64,000 nt of DNA from Ilumatobacter coccineus YM16-304 (GTDB lineage: Bacteria; Actinomycetota; Acidimicrobiia; Acidimicrobiales; Ilumatobacteraceae). Every line of letters starts with the position of its first letter. Positions within the stretch are counted from its first letter, which is position 1. The stretch lies in assembly GCF_000348785.1 (NCBI RefSeq), contig NC_020520.1, positions 3,038,001 through 3,102,000 of the forward strand, written 5' to 3'. Of this stretch, positions 17,540 to 30,018 are shown one piece after another. The translations under genes and the position numbers were made by a program. Below the pieces are notes generated by a model. That model did no database searches. It worked only from the letters and a program-made list of their open reading frames with translations, and was not told the DNA's origin.

Positions 17540-18664
17540 TCACAGGTACACCGCCCACTCGTCGACGGCTTCGAACCACCCTCCGGTCTCGCACAGCCAG
17601 CCGCTGCGTTCGAGGCGCGCGAGCAGCATCGCTGCCTCGGCGATCGAGCAGCCGAGTTGCTCGGAGACGCCCTCGACGTCGCGCGGCTCCCGGCGGCACA
17701 GTTCGAGCACGACCGACTCACTCCCCCGCGGCCGGGCACGAGCGTCGTACCGGACCCGACCGGCACGCCGGCCGTCGAGACCGAGTGCCAGCACCACGTC
17801 GTCGGGATCGGTGGCGACCGCGGCGCCGTCTCGGATGAGCTGGTTGGTGCCGATCGACGACCGTGCGGTGACCGGGCCCGGTACCGCGAACACGTCGATG
17901 CCGCGCTCGGCGGCGAGCTGCGCCGTGATGAGGCTGCCGCCGCGTTCTCGGCTCTCGACCACCACGATGATCTCGGACAGCGCGGCGAGGATCCGGTTGC
18001 GCTGCGGAAATCGGAACGCATCGGGTGCGGTGCCGGGAGGCCACTCCGACACGATGATCCCGCGCTCGGCGACCTCGGCCCACAGCGTGGCGTGGCGCTT
18101 CGGATAGGGCTGGCCGTGCCCGTTGGCGACGACGGCGATCGGCTTCGACCCGACCACGGCGAGCGCGCCACGATGTGCTGCGCCATCGATTCCCTTCGCC
18201 AGCCCCGACACCACGCCGACACCCGCCGCCGACAGCTCGTGTCCGAACCGCACTGCCGTCTGCAACCCCTGCTGCGTGGGGTTGCGAGTGCCGACGATGC
18301 CCACCCTCCGCTGCGCGAGCGCGGCGGGGTCGCCCTGCATGAACAGCACGGCGGGCCGTTGCGGGTCGTCGACCAAGATGCGGGGATACGCGTCGTCGTC
18401 GGGAAGCACCACCGACACGCCGAGCCGTTCGCACGCTCGGCCGACCGCCTCGGGATCACGCTCGGTGCCCGACCGCTGCCAGTGGGCTCTCAGCCCGGGA
18501 CTCCGTTCGAACATCGACGCGAGCGCGTCGGTGGGGTCGGTGTGGCCCGCTGCCGCGGCGAACGCGGCCTCGGGTGTTCGGTGGTTGAGCAGCGCAGCGA
18601 GGCGGGCGGTGGTCATGTTGGTGAACCCGGCGAGCGCGGCGACGAACCAGCGGGGGTCGGTCAT
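17540..18664 (-). CDS. dprA: DNA-processing protein DprA (Smf)
   Basis: A 374-residue DprA. A helical N-terminal domain (1-70) is followed by the Rossmann-like fold with VGIVGTRNPTQQG, VVSGLAKGIDGAAH, FRFPQRNRILAALS and VVESRERGGSLITA, and a winged-helix C-terminal domain (about 300-374). DprA loads RecA on incoming single-stranded DNA during transformation. It overlaps comM by 4 bp (ATGA), so the two competence-type genes are translated together. The far upstream in-frame start is ignored because it lies inside comM. Confidence 0.94.
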   Translation of the reverse strand: MTDPRWFVAALAGFTNMTTARLAALLNHRTPEAAFAAAAGHTDPTDALASMFERSPGLRAHWQRSGTERDPEAVGRACERLGVSVVLPDDDAYPRILVDDPQRPAVLFMQGDPAALAQRRVGIVGTRNPTQQGLQTAVRFGHELSAAGVGVVSGLAKGIDGAAHRGALAVVGSKPIAVVANGHGQPYPKRHATLWAEVAERGIIVSEWPPGTAPDAFRFPQRNRILAALSEIIVVVESRERGGSLITAQLAAERGIDVFAVPGPVTARSSIGTNQLIRDGAAVATDPDDVVLALGLDGRRAGRVRYDARARPRGSESVVLELCRREPRDVEGVSEQLGCSIAEAAMLLARLERSGWLCETGGWFEAVDEWAVYL

Positions 18665-20181
18665 GCCGCGAACCTCCGTGAGCGAGTCGTCGTGAGCGAG
18701 CTGCGCATGCTCAACGCGAGCGCCAGCGTCGGTTCGCCGATCACCGCGTCGGGGTCGGGCCCCAGATCGGCGATGGTGCGGGCGACCCGGCGCACGCGGT
18801 GGTAGCCGCGGCCGGTGAGACGCTCGGCCTCCATCTCGGAGCGCAGGATCCCTCGGGCGGCCTCGTCGACCGGGGCGACGTCGTCGAGCGCTCGAGGTGC
18901 GAGTTGTGCGTTGAGGCAACCCTGTCGGGCGATCGCCAGATCACGCGCCGCCGCGACCCGCGCGGCGACGACCGCGGTGCTCTCGTTGCTGTCGACCGAC
19001 AGCAACTCGTCGACAGCCGGTCGGGTGACCGCCACCCGGAGATCGAACCGGTCGAGCACCGCACCCGACACCCGCCGCAGATACTTGCGGATCCGTTCTT
19101 CGCCGCACTCGCACGATCCGGGCGCTCCCCCGCCGCACGGACACGGATTCATCGCCGCGATCAACTGGAAGTGCGCGGGCATCACGGCGCTCACCGATGC
19201 GCGAGCGACGTGCACGGTGCCGGCTTCGAGTGGTTGCCGGAGGGTCTCGATGACCGCCGGCGCGAACTCGGGCAGTTCGTCGAGGAACAACACACCGCCC
19301 GTGGAGATGCTGATCTCGCCGGGCCGCAACGTGTGTGACCCGCCGCCGACGATCGACACCTGCGAACTGGTGTGGTGCGGCGCACGGAACGGTGGCCGGA
19401 CGACCAGCCCGCCGGGCGGCAATGGCACGCCTGCCGCCGAGTGGACCATGGTGGTCTCGAGGGCCTGATCGAGATCGAGGTCGGGCAGCAACCCGGTGAG
19501 GCGCGACGCGAGCATGGTCTTGCCCGCACCTGGTGGGCCGACGAACAGGCAGTGGTGGCCGCCGGCCGCGGCGAGTTCGAGCGCCCGTCGCGCCACGGGT
19601 TGGCCGCGCACCTCGGCCATGTCGGGTTCGAGCGGTGCGACGTGGCTGGGCTGCGGCCAGTCGTGATCGGGCCACGGCGCCTCGAAGGCGAGCGTGTCGA
19701 CCAACTCGCGCAGCGTCGCCACGGCGCGCACCCGGCCCCTCGACGCGACCTGGGCCTCGATCGCCGACGCCACCGGCACCACCACGTCGACGTCGCCGAG
19801 CACACCCACCATCGGCGCGATGCCGGGCAACGCCCGCAACGATCCGTCGAGCCCCAACTCGCCGACGAACGCCAGCCCGAGCAACGACTCGGCAGGGACG
19901 TGACCGTCGGCGACCAGCACACCCAGCGCGATCGCGAGGTCGAGTCCCGACCCCGACTTGCGCTGCTGCGAGGGCGCGAGGTTGACGATGACCTTGTCGT
20001 CGGGGAACTTCACCCCGGTCGACACGACCGCGGCACGGACCCGATCGCGGGCCTCGCGGACCGTCGCATCGGGCAACCCGACGACGTGGAAGCCCGGGAG
20101 CCCGTCGCCGACGTAGACCTCGACGGTGGTCGGATGGCCTTCGGCACCGAACAACACGGCTGACTTGACGGAAGCAAACAT
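18661..20181 (-). CDS. comM: ComM/YifB family AAA+ helicase (Mg-chelatase-like)
   Basis: A 506-residue protein with a Lon-like N-terminal domain (MFASVKSAVLFGAEG start), AAA+ core with Walker A GPPGAGKTML and Walker B VLFLDELPEF, a cysteine cluster CPCGGGAPGSCECG that probably binds zinc, and a C-terminal lid domain with TGRGYHRVRRVARTIADL. ComM is a branch-migration helicase that helps integrate transforming DNA. With dprA downstream, it suggests retained DNA-uptake or recombination ability, although no uptake pilus genes are in the window. Confidence 0.94.
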   Translation of the reverse strand: MFASVKSAVLFGAEGHPTTVEVYVGDGLPGFHVVGLPDATVREARDRVRAAVVSTGVKFPDDKVIVNLAPSQQRKSGSGLDLAIALGVLVADGHVPAESLLGLAFVGELGLDGSLRALPGIAPMVGVLGDVDVVVPVASAIEAQVASRGRVRAVATLRELVDTLAFEAPWPDHDWPQPSHVAPLEPDMAEVRGQPVARRALELAAAGGHHCLFVGPPGAGKTMLASRLTGLLPDLDLDQALETTMVHSAAGVPLPPGGLVVRPPFRAPHHTSSQVSIVGGGSHTLRPGEISISTGGVLFLDELPEFAPAVIETLRQPLEAGTVHVARASVSAVMPAHFQLIAAMNPCPCGGGAPGSCECGEERIRKYLRRVSGAVLDRFDLRVAVTRPAVDELLSVDSNESTAVVAARVAAARDLAIARQGCLNAQLAPRALDDVAPVDEAARGILRSEMEAERLTGRGYHRVRRVARTIADLGPDPDAVIGEPTLALALSMRSSLTTTRSRRFAA

Positions 20182-20370
20182 CGCTTCTCCTGATCGCTGA
20201 CGAGCGGCGAACCGCAGGGATCGTGGAGAGGCGGAACGTGGCCTGACGACACGGCCGGACGACCGGCAGCAGCCACGTTAGAGGGAACCCCGGCGATCGC
20301 TGACCAGTTCGCGTCGGGCACATTCGCATCGTGCCGAGGCATGTTCGATCGGAACTGCGATGATGCGACC

Positions 20371-20805
20371 ATGATGTCGGTCCATCATCGAGTCGGACGC
20401 ACCAGCACCCGAGCCGTGCTCGTGGCGGGCCTCGCCACGATCGCGGCAGCGTGTGGCGGAGACAGCGGCGGGGACGCCGAACGCTTCTGCGGCGAGGTCG
20501 ACGCCAACAAGGCCGAACTCGTCAGCCCGAACCTCGAGTTCGCCGACGACATCGAGCCCTACATCGACCTGTACCGCGAGATCGGCGAGTACGCGCCGCT
20601 CGCGATCGAACCCGAATGGAATCAGCTCATCGCCAACTACGAGACGGTGAGCACCGTGATTGCGGGCGACACCGAGTCGGAGCAGGCCGCGGTGGTGAGC
20701 GCGCTCCAGTCGGAGAAGGCCGCAGCAGCGGTCAGCTCGTGGCTCGCCGACAACTGCGCCGTCGACCTGGGGCCGCTCGCTACGCTCGTGGCGCACGACA
20801 ACTGA
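20371..20805 (+). CDS. Small putative lipoprotein
   Basis: A 144-residue protein with start MMSVHHRVGRTSTR, a hydrophobic segment and a lipobox IAAAC, then a mature part of about 110 residues rich in acidic and aromatic residues, with two more cysteines (FCGEV and DNCAV) that could pair. An earlier start at 20341 is possible but weaker. It is divergent from comM and convergent with clpP. No family recognised. Confidence 0.7.
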   Translation: MMSVHHRVGRTSTRAVLVAGLATIAAACGGDSGGDAERFCGEVDANKAELVSPNLEFADDIEPYIDLYREIGEYAPLAIEPEWNQLIANYETVSTVIAGDTESEQAAVVSALQSEKAAAAVSSWLADNCAVDLGPLATLVAHDN

Positions 20806-20890
20806 TCGGCGAAACCGACCAGAGTCGGCCACGCAACGCCTGCTGGCGGCCGGTCTCGGCGATGCGCCGAGAATCAGTCGCTCGAGCGGA

Positions 20891-21487
20891 TCAGACGATC
20901 TCGCCGCGGCGCAGGATGACCGAGTCGCACAGACCGTATTCCTTGGCCTCTTCGGCCGTGAACCAACGGTCACGCTCGGAGTCGGCCTGGATCTGCTCGA
21001 GGTCTTTGCCCGAGTGGAAGGCGATGAGTTCGGCCATGCGCTTCTTGGTGTAGCGGAGCTGCTCGGCCTGGATCTGGATGTCGGACGCCTGACCGCGCAG
21101 ACCGGCGAGCGGCTGATGCATCATGACGCGAGCGTTGGGGAGCACGTAGCGCTTGCCCGCTGCACCGGCGGTGAGCAGGAACTGCCCCATCGAGGCGGCG
21201 AGGCCGAGACACACGGTGGCGACGTCGCAACCGACGAACTGCATCGTGTCGTAGATCGCCATACCGGCGGTGACCGAGCCGCCCGGGCTGTTGACGTACA
21301 GCCAGATGTCGGCCGAAGGATCTTCGCCTTCGAGGTACAGGAGCTGCGCGCAGATCTGGTTGGCGATGTCGTCGTTGACATCGGAGCCGAGCATCACCAC
21401 GCGGTTCTTCAACAACCGGTCGAACACTGCGGAGCGCGGATCGAATCCGCCTTCGAGAGCCTGGGGGAAGGACACGTCGCCTGACAT
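20891..21487 (-). CDS. clpP: ATP-dependent Clp protease proteolytic subunit
   Basis: A 198-residue ClpP with the catalytic triad S99 (GLAASMGQ), H124 (RVMMHQP) and D169 (QADSERDRW). The N-terminal propeptide-like stretch and the [16 protein letters not shown] handle region are typical. ClpP forms the barrel that degrades proteins unfolded by ClpX/ClpC, including tmRNA-tagged peptides. It stands alone here, with no second clpP or clpX next door, unlike many actinobacteria where clpP1-clpP2 are paired. The start gives [10 protein letters not shown]; upstream in-frame extension is not family-like. Confidence 0.96.
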   Translation of the reverse strand: MSGDVSFPQALEGGFDPRSAVFDRLLKNRVVMLGSDVNDDIANQICAQLLYLEGEDPSADIWLYVNSPGGSVTAGMAIYDTMQFVGCDVATVCLGLAASMGQFLLTAGAAGKRYVLPNARVMMHQPLAGLRGQASDIQIQAEQLRYTKKRMAELIAFHSGKDLEQIQADSERDRWFTAEEAKEYGLCDSVILRRGEIV

Positions 21488-21638
21488 GGGTGTGAGCCTA
21501 CCGGTCGTCGCTCCACGCGCTGCCGTGTGTCGCTCGGAGTACCGAGACCGGGGTCGAATCGGCTCGGCGCGTGAATCCCGATGGAACGTGACGCAACGAC
21601 GCACTCAAACCCCCGCCGAACGGCTACGGTTCGCAGCC

Positions 21639-22826
21639 ATGTCGGTGACCGCATCGTTCCAGCCCGAGCGAATCTCTGCTGCGCCGGGAGACACGGTTGC
21701 CCTGACCCTCACGCTGCAGAACGAGTCCGATGCCGAGTGCATGGTCAAGCTCGGTGCGGCCGGGGGTCTGGCAGCACAAACGGTCCTCCAGACCGAGACC
21801 ATCTACCTCGATCCGAACGAGCACTTCGAGGTGCCGGTCATCGTCGATGCCAACGCCAATCTGCCGGCCGGCATGCACAGCTGCGTCATCGAGATCGACC
21901 ACGATGGCGACTCGTCCAACGCAGCCGCCACGGTCGAGATCCTCGAAGCGGCGAGCTTTGCGGCGCGGCTCGAGCCACCGCAGTCGAAGTCGGCATCGGC
22001 CGGACGCCACAAGGTCGCCATCGAGAACAACGGCAACGTGCCGCTCATGGTCGAGATCGAGGTGTCGGCACCCGACGAACTCACCGCCGAACTCGCTGCA
22101 CCGGCGATCAACGTCGACCCGGGCAAGACCGCCAAGGTCGAACTCCGGCTCGCACCGCGAGCCCGCTTCTGGAGCGGCGCCGTCCACGAGCACGCGTTCA
22201 CCGTCGACGTCAACGGCAGCAACGGCGAGCACGCCGACCTCGAGGGTCTGTACCAGCAGGGACCGCGAGTGCGGCCGTGGTTCGGTCCCGCCGCCGCCGG
22301 CATGGTCGGAGCCCTCGTGGTCAGTGCCCTCGCGTGGCAGTTCGTGCTCAAGCCGCAGGTCGAGTCGATCGCCCGAGAAGAAGCCGCCGAACTCGACGAG
22401 ATCCAGTCAGCCGACCTGCAGACGCAGGTCGACGAGATCGAAGCCGCTGCGGCCGAAGCCGCCGAACTCCCGCTCGGTGAGCCGGTCGACCTCCGCCTCG
22501 ACGTCACGGCCGGCGCTGCGTCGTCGCAGACCACCGCGTTCGTGTTCGACGAGAACGGCAGCGGCCGTGTGCTCTCGATCACCGACATCATCCTGCAGAA
22601 CCCGTCCGGTGCCGTCGGCACGGTCGAACTGCTTCGTGACGATCAGGTGTTGCAGGGCTCGAACATGGCGAATTTCCGCGACCTCGACTTCCATCTGGTC
22701 GCGCCGTACCGGGTCGACAGCCGCAGCGAGATCTCGCTGCGTGTGGAGTGCGAGACACCGGGGCCGGGCACCGAGTCGTGCGAAGTCGCCGCCACGATCC
22801 TCGGCTTCGTCGACGACGATTCGTAA
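21639..22826 (+). CDS. Membrane-anchored protein with Ig-like (COG1470-type) domains
   Basis: A 395-residue protein. Residues 1-105 and about 110-205 form two beta-sandwich repeats with the phrasing of bacterial hydrolytic-protein/NEW3-type domains (ISAAPGDTVALTLTLQNES; LRLAPRARFWSG). A membrane helix at about 225-245 is followed by a coiled-coil-like acidic segment (residues 250-285) and a C-terminal beta domain. There is no signal peptide, so the first part should be cytoplasmic and the last part outside. Start ATG at 21639 is used; the open frame extends back over clpP. Unknown role; similar proteins occur next to zinc-ribbon or ABC genes in actinobacteria. Confidence 0.75.
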   Translation: MSVTASFQPERISAAPGDTVALTLTLQNESDAECMVKLGAAGGLAAQTVLQTETIYLDPNEHFEVPVIVDANANLPAGMHSCVIEIDHDGDSSNAAATVEILEAASFAARLEPPQSKSASAGRHKVAIENNGNVPLMVEIEVSAPDELTAELAAPAINVDPGKTAKVELRLAPRARFWSGAVHEHAFTVDVNGSNGEHADLEGLYQQGPRVRPWFGPAAAGMVGALVVSALAWQFVLKPQVESIAREEAAELDEIQSADLQTQVDEIEAAAAEAAELPLGEPVDLRLDVTAGAASSQTTAFVFDENGSGRVLSITDIILQNPSGAVGTVELLRDDQVLQGSNMANFRDLDFHLVAPYRVDSRSEISLRVECETPGPGTESCEVAATILGFVDDDS

Positions 22827-22959
22827 CCGAGCGTCACGCCGACGCCGTCGGCCGCCATGCTCGACCGACTGTTCGCATCGTCGCTGGTGGAGCGATGCAC
22901 TCCCCCGGCCTGGCCACGTCGAGTTGCTCCAGGGGGAACCCGATCGGGCTGGTCGAGCG

Positions 22960-25395
22960 TCAGCTTCCGACGCGGGCGCCGAGGCTGCCCAGTACGCCGG
23001 GATTGGTGCGGCGCGTGGTGCGGGTGACCAGCATCTCGGTCTCGATGTCACCGAACGATTCGGGCTGTCCGGCGACCGTCACGGTCATCGGGCCCGCCGA
23101 CGTGTTGGTGCTCACGACGAGCGGGAGATTGAACACGCCGCTGTCGTTGACCACCACGTCGCGTTCGTCGTCGAGCGCTCCGAACGCCAGCGACACGGTC
23201 GAGCCGGCGGGGAAGCCGCTGCCCTGCACCGTGACGACCTGACCGACCGTGGCGACCCCCGGGATCACGGTGAGCGTGGGCTCGGGAGCACCGACACCGC
23301 TGACGGCAGCGCGGATCTCGTCGCCTGACGAGAACGCCACGACGAGGTCGGTGGCGAGCGTACCCTCGGTCGTGGGAGCGAACTGGAGGTCGAGTGAGCA
23401 GCGGGCGCCGACGGTGATCGACGTGCACGTGGTGGCGAGGACCGAGAAACCGAGGTCGGGATCGGCGAACGCCGCCGTGGCCACCGATTGGGTCGAGCCC
23501 CCGGCGTTGACGATCTCGATGCTCGCGGTGCGGGCGCCGGCGTTGATGATCGTCGGTGCGAACTCGAACGACGAGGGTTCGAAGGTCGGGGGCAGGTCGA
23601 TGTCGGACACGGTGGTGACCGTGTTGCGCGTGGTCGTGCGGGTCGTGTTGCGCGTAGTGGTACGGGTCGTGTTGCGCGTGGTGGTGCGGGTCGTGTTGAC
23701 GGTCGTGTTCCGCGGCGTCGTGTTGGGTGGCGTGGTGGTGGTCGCCCGGTCGGTCGAGGTGGTGACGACCGCGCCGAGGGCCGTGAGTTCGGCCGTGACC
23801 GACCCGGCCGTGGTGGTGAGGGTGATCGAGCCGAAGATGTCTTCGAGGGAGTCGATGGTGACCGTGATCTCGATCTCGCACGACTGCCCGGGTCCGACCG
23901 AGTCGGCACAGTCGTTGACGCCGAGTGCGAACGGTGACTCGATGCTGATCGAGTCGGCGTCGAATCGGACGCTGGCGGGGCCTTGGTTGGTGTAGGTGGC
24001 GGTGGCGGTGAGGGTGTCGCCGACGTCACCTCGGCCGAGGTCGTACGCGTCGGCGTCGAGTTGTCCGGCGGCCGCCAGCGTCCGCACGGCGACCACTTGC
24101 GGCGTGCCGGCAGGTTCACTCGACACGTCGGCGTCGAAGGCGACGGCGTCACCGAGTGCCGACACGACCGGGCCGCTCACGGCGTACGTGGTGGCGTCGG
24201 CGCCGTTCGCGGCTTCGGAGAGATCGATGACCGAGACGCCGGTGAACGGCGCTGCGGTGTCACCGACCGACGACGTCATCGCGAGGTACGGCGTGGTGCT
24301 CTCGGCCATCGTGTTGTAGACGACGTGTCGACCGTCTTCGGACAGGTCGGGCTGCCGTCCGAACGGATCGATCGAGATGTTGGTCGAGAGTCCGTCGGGG
24401 TCGTGCGTCTGGATGACGACGCCGAGGAATTCTGCGTCGGATCCGGGTCGGGCTTGGAAGGCGACGAGCGAACCGTCGGCCGACACGGTCGGTGAGACCG
24501 AGTTCGACGCGATGCGCACCACGGTTGCCGGCGTGCCCGCGTCCCACCGGTGGACGCCGTACGACACGGCGTCGGTCGGGTCATCGGGGGTGGCGTCGAC
24601 GCCGGCTTCGAACACGATGGTCGATCCGTCGGGGGTGATGTCGAGGTTCGGTCCGGTCACCACGCCGGGAGTGGCGTTCAGCGCACTGTCGAACGGCGCC
24701 GAGGGTGCGTAGCCCGTGAGGGTGCCCTGCATGCGCACGATGTCGTCGCCGTCGCTGTACGCGATGACGGCGCCGTCGTAGGAGACGGCGGCAGCACCGA
24801 TCGGCTGGTCGGTGCTGATGGTGCCGGCCACGACCACCGACTGCTTCGGCAGCGGATCGGCGCAGCGATCGAATGCGTGCAGCGAGGCGCTGGCGGGGGT
24901 CTCGACCTCGGCGGCTTGGCGAGCCACCAGGCCCTGTGGCGCATCGACCTCGAGACCATCGACGCCGTCGCCGACATCGGGCGCCTCGGTGGTGCTGCTC
25001 GACGACGACACAGGCGGCTCGGTGGTCGTCGTGGTGGTGGTGCTGGTCGTCGTGGTGGTGGTCGTCGTGGTCGTGCTGGTCGTGGTCGCCGCCATGACCG
25101 CCGGCGTGAAGCGCGAGTACGTGACGAAGCAGCCGTTGCCGCTGATCGACGGGTTCATCGCACCGGCGTCGGGCACGCCGATCGTGGTCCCCGCCACTCG
25201 GTCGTGGATGAGCACACGGGTCACCGCGGCCTCGTCGACGATGGTGGTCTCCTCGTAGACGACGATGCGTCCGTCGTCGGAAATCGCCTGGTCAGCGTTG
25301 ACACCGGTGCCGGTGATCGGCGTGAGCACCTGCTCCGCTTCCTGGGCGCCGCTGGGCGCGCCGACGAGATCGACCGCCACGACGGCGGCCGCCAC
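22960..25395 (-). CDS. Large secreted beta-propeller and Thr-rich surface protein
   Basis: An 811-residue exported protein. After a hydrophobic N-terminus come a linker of almost pure threonine (about residues 105-128, DNA 25010-25085), a TolB/WD40-like beta-propeller with repeats of the form D-G-x-x-V-x-Y/F (residues 150-430), a choice-of-anchor-like beta domain, a linker of RTTTRNTT repeats (DNA about 23620-23700), and two more Ig-like domains. No sortase motif or membrane anchor is visible at the C-terminus. The GTG at 25395 lacks the positive residues of a signal peptide; the open frame extends upstream through SSRWARATAAGALV, which would complete a signal peptide, but no usual start codon exists there. 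Surface or matrix role likely. Confidence 0.75.
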   Translation of the reverse strand: MAAAVVAVDLVGAPSGAQEAEQVLTPITGTGVNADQAISDDGRIVVYEETTIVDEAAVTRVLIHDRVAGTTIGVPDAGAMNPSISGNGCFVTYSRFTPAVMAATTTSTTTTTTTTTTSTTTTTTTEPPVSSSSSTTEAPDVGDGVDGLEVDAPQGLVARQAAEVETPASASLHAFDRCADPLPKQSVVVAGTISTDQPIGAAAVSYDGAVIAYSDGDDIVRMQGTLTGYAPSAPFDSALNATPGVVTGPNLDITPDGSTIVFEAGVDATPDDPTDAVSYGVHRWDAGTPATVVRIASNSVSPTVSADGSLVAFQARPGSDAEFLGVVIQTHDPDGLSTNISIDPFGRQPDLSEDGRHVVYNTMAESTTPYLAMTSSVGDTAAPFTGVSVIDLSEAANGADATTYAVSGPVVSALGDAVAFDADVSSEPAGTPQVVAVRTLAAAGQLDADAYDLGRGDVGDTLTATATYTNQGPASVRFDADSISIESPFALGVNDCADSVGPGQSCEIEITVTIDSLEDIFGSITLTTTAGSVTAELTALGAVVTTSTDRATTTTPPNTTPRNTTVNTTRTTTRNTTRTTTRNTTRTTTRNTVTTVSDIDLPPTFEPSSFEFAPTIINAGARTASIEIVNAGGSTQSVATAAFADPDLGFSVLATTCTSITVGARCSLDLQFAPTTEGTLATDLVVAFSSGDEIRAAVSGVGAPEPTLTVIPGVATVGQVVTVQGSGFPAGSTVSLAFGALDDERDVVVNDSGVFNLPLVVSTNTSAGPMTVTVAGQPESFGDIETEMLVTRTTRRTNPGVLGSLGARVGS
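25010..25085. repeat. Low-complexity GTC/GTG triplet run encoding poly-threonine
   Basis: A run of GTCGTGGTGGTG-type triplets on the + strand that codes for about 20 threonines with a few serines in the surface protein on the minus strand. Prone to slippage. Confidence 0.85.
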
Positions 25396-25574
25396 CAGGG
25401 CTCCGGCGGCTGTTGCGCGGGCCCATCTGGAGGAAATTGGAGCAGACGTGACCTGAATGGTACTCGTTCGGGCTGTGCGGCGCTCAGCGAATCGGCCAGC
25501 TGACCAGATCTTGACCGAGGGGCTGACCAGGAAGAACAGCGGTTCTTACGCCGCCGGCGTGGCACCCGGAGCGG

Positions 25575-26864
<1,290 letters not shown>

Positions 26865-26867
26865 GTC

Positions 26868-28421
<1,554 letters not shown>

Positions 28422-28430
28422 GCTTTACAT

Positions 28431-28443
28431 TCTGTCAAACAGA
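28431..28443. promoter_or_regulatory. Small operator-like palindrome in a divergent promoter region
   Basis: TCTGT, CAA, ACAGA: perfect five-base arms, lying between the PLP operon and the SDR gene. On the minus strand it includes TTGACA. It may bind a TetR/GntR-type regulator controlling both directions; no regulator gene is next door. Confidence 0.35.
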
Positions 28444-28511
28444 TCGGGCTGTGACGCGTTTCCACCCGTCCATTTCGTCACGCACCCCCACCCGAATGTC
28501 AGGCTGCGCAC

Positions 28512-29330
28512 ATGAACGAGTTCGCGATGTACGCCAGCGACCTGCTCGACGGACGCAAGGCGCTCGTCACCGGCGGCGGAACCGGGATCGGCAAGGCGAT
28601 CGCCACCGGGCTGTCGATGGCCGGCGCCGACGTCGTGATCGCCGCCCGCCGCGCCGAGGTGCTCGACGAGACCGCCGCCGAGATCACCGCCATGTCGGGC
28701 CGGCCGGTCACGACCGACCTGGTCGACATCCGCGATCTCGACACCGTGACCGCGCTCGCCCAACGTCAGGGCGACATCGACATCCTGATCAACAATGCCG
28801 GCGGACAGTTCCCACAGAAGGCGCGCGACTTCAGCCCCAACGGGTGGCGCACGGTCATCGACCTCAACCTGAACGGCACGTGGAACATGGTGCAGGCCTT
28901 CGGCAACATCATGCTCGACGCGGGCGGCGGATCGATCTGCAACATCGTCGCCACGGTGGGCCGGGGCATTCCCGGCATCGCGCACAGCGCGTCCGCTCGC
29001 GCCGGCGTCGTCGAACTCTCGAAGACGCTCGCGTACGAGTGGGGGCCGAAGGTCCGGATCAACTGCGTCGCCCCGGGCCAGTTCCGCACCGACGCCTACG
29101 ACAACACGTACGAGGAGGGCGTCGGCGACGGGTTCGTCGAGCAGCCACTCCCCCACGTCGGTCACGTGTCCGACATCGCCAACGCCGCAGTGTTCCTCGT
29201 GTCGCCCACCGCTCGGTTCATCACCGGCGAGACGCTGTACGTCGACGGCGGTCTCACCGTGCAGGGCCCGATGTCGGCGCTGCCACCGGGCGGCTTCCCC
29301 GAACGCAACGAACCGTCACCTCACCGCTGA
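28512..29330 (+). CDS. Short-chain dehydrogenase, PECR/DECR-like (enoyl-CoA reductase type)
   Basis: A 272-residue SDR. The NAD(P) motif TGGGTGIGKAIA is at residues 20-31 and NNAGGQFP near 95. The usual YxxxK is replaced by HSASARAGVVELSK, the pattern of peroxisomal trans-2-enoyl-CoA reductase and 2,4-dienoyl-CoA reductase, followed by KVRINCVAPG. By that pattern it should reduce the double bond of an unsaturated acyl-CoA rather than a ketone. Divergent from the PLP pair; the next gene downstream is unrelated. Confidence 0.85.
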   Translation: MNEFAMYASDLLDGRKALVTGGGTGIGKAIATGLSMAGADVVIAARRAEVLDETAAEITAMSGRPVTTDLVDIRDLDTVTALAQRQGDIDILINNAGGQFPQKARDFSPNGWRTVIDLNLNGTWNMVQAFGNIMLDAGGGSICNIVATVGRGIPGIAHSASARAGVVELSKTLAYEWGPKVRINCVAPGQFRTDAYDNTYEEGVGDGFVEQPLPHVGHVSDIANAAVFLVSPTARFITGETLYVDGGLTVQGPMSALPPGGFPERNEPSPHR

Positions 29331-29410
29331 GCCACGCACGCAAACGCCCACCGAGCTCCGCCAGGAACACCGTTGATGCCGGATTAATGGGACGTTCCTA
29401 GGTTGCTGTC

Positions 29411-29434
29411 CGTCGCCGAGACATCTCGGCGACG
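29411..29434 (+). promoter_or_regulatory. Perfect 11-bp inverted repeat upstream of a lipoprotein gene
   Basis: CGTCGCCGAGA, CA, TCTCGGCGACG, 29-52 bp before the GTG start at 29463. It could be an operator or an mRNA leader hairpin. Confidence 0.5.
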
Positions 29435-29462
29435 CCCACATCGAACCTCATCGGAGCCCACC

Positions 29463-30011
29463 GTGAACACCACCACGACCCCCACTCGCCGACGTCTCAT
29501 CACCGAAGCGGCGACGCTGGCCGTTGCAGCGCTCGCCCTCACGGCCTGCGGCGGCGACTCGGAGTCGAGCAGCGCTCCCGACATCTCGACGTTGCTCGCT
29601 TCGACCACGAGTGACGAACTGTGCGACGCCGTGCCCGCCGATGCCGTTGCCGAACTCCTCGACGGTCAGCGGATGACGGCGAACCCGCAGAAGGGTGTGC
29701 TCTCGTGCTACGTCTCGATGGGCAATGCCGAGGTCTTCATCGGGAGCGACTCAGCGCGGTCCGGCAGCACGAGCTACGCCGATGTGCGAGCGGACGAAGA
29801 CGCTCAGTACGGCACGCCCGAGGAAGTCTCGGGCCTCGGCGACGGCGCAGCGTTCTACGAGTCGGACGAACGCTCGCAACTCGTGGTCGGCGTCGGCGAC
29901 AAGACGCTGACGATCTCGAGCGTCACGTTCGGCGGCACGCCCCCGGTGCTCGGCCTCGACGACCTGACCTCGGTCGCCACCCTGCTGCTCGGTTCTGGCG
30001 ACGAGTCCTGA
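29463..30011 (+). CDS. Putative lipoprotein (DUF3558-like)
   Basis: A 182-residue protein starting at GTG 29463 with GGAG six bases upstream. The N-terminus has RRRLITEAATLAVAALALTAC: a twin-arginine-like charge block, hydrophobic core and lipobox, so it is probably a Tat- or Sec-exported lipoprotein. The mature domain has LCDAVPADAVAELLDG and a paired cysteine in SCYVSMGN, the layout of DUF3558-type lipoproteins common in actinobacteria. Function unknown. Confidence 0.75.
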   Translation: MNTTTTPTRRRLITEAATLAVAALALTACGGDSESSSAPDISTLLASTTSDELCDAVPADAVAELLDGQRMTANPQKGVLSCYVSMGNAEVFIGSDSARSGSTSYADVRADEDAQYGTPEEVSGLGDGAAFYESDERSQLVVGVGDKTLTISSVTFGGTPPVLGLDDLTSVATLLLGSGDES

Positions 30012-30018
30012 TCGACGG

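Noticed and set aside
23620-23700. Repeat element at the RTTTRNTT-coding DNA
   Set aside because: It is a coding linker in the surface protein with protein-level constraint, not a dispersed DNA element.
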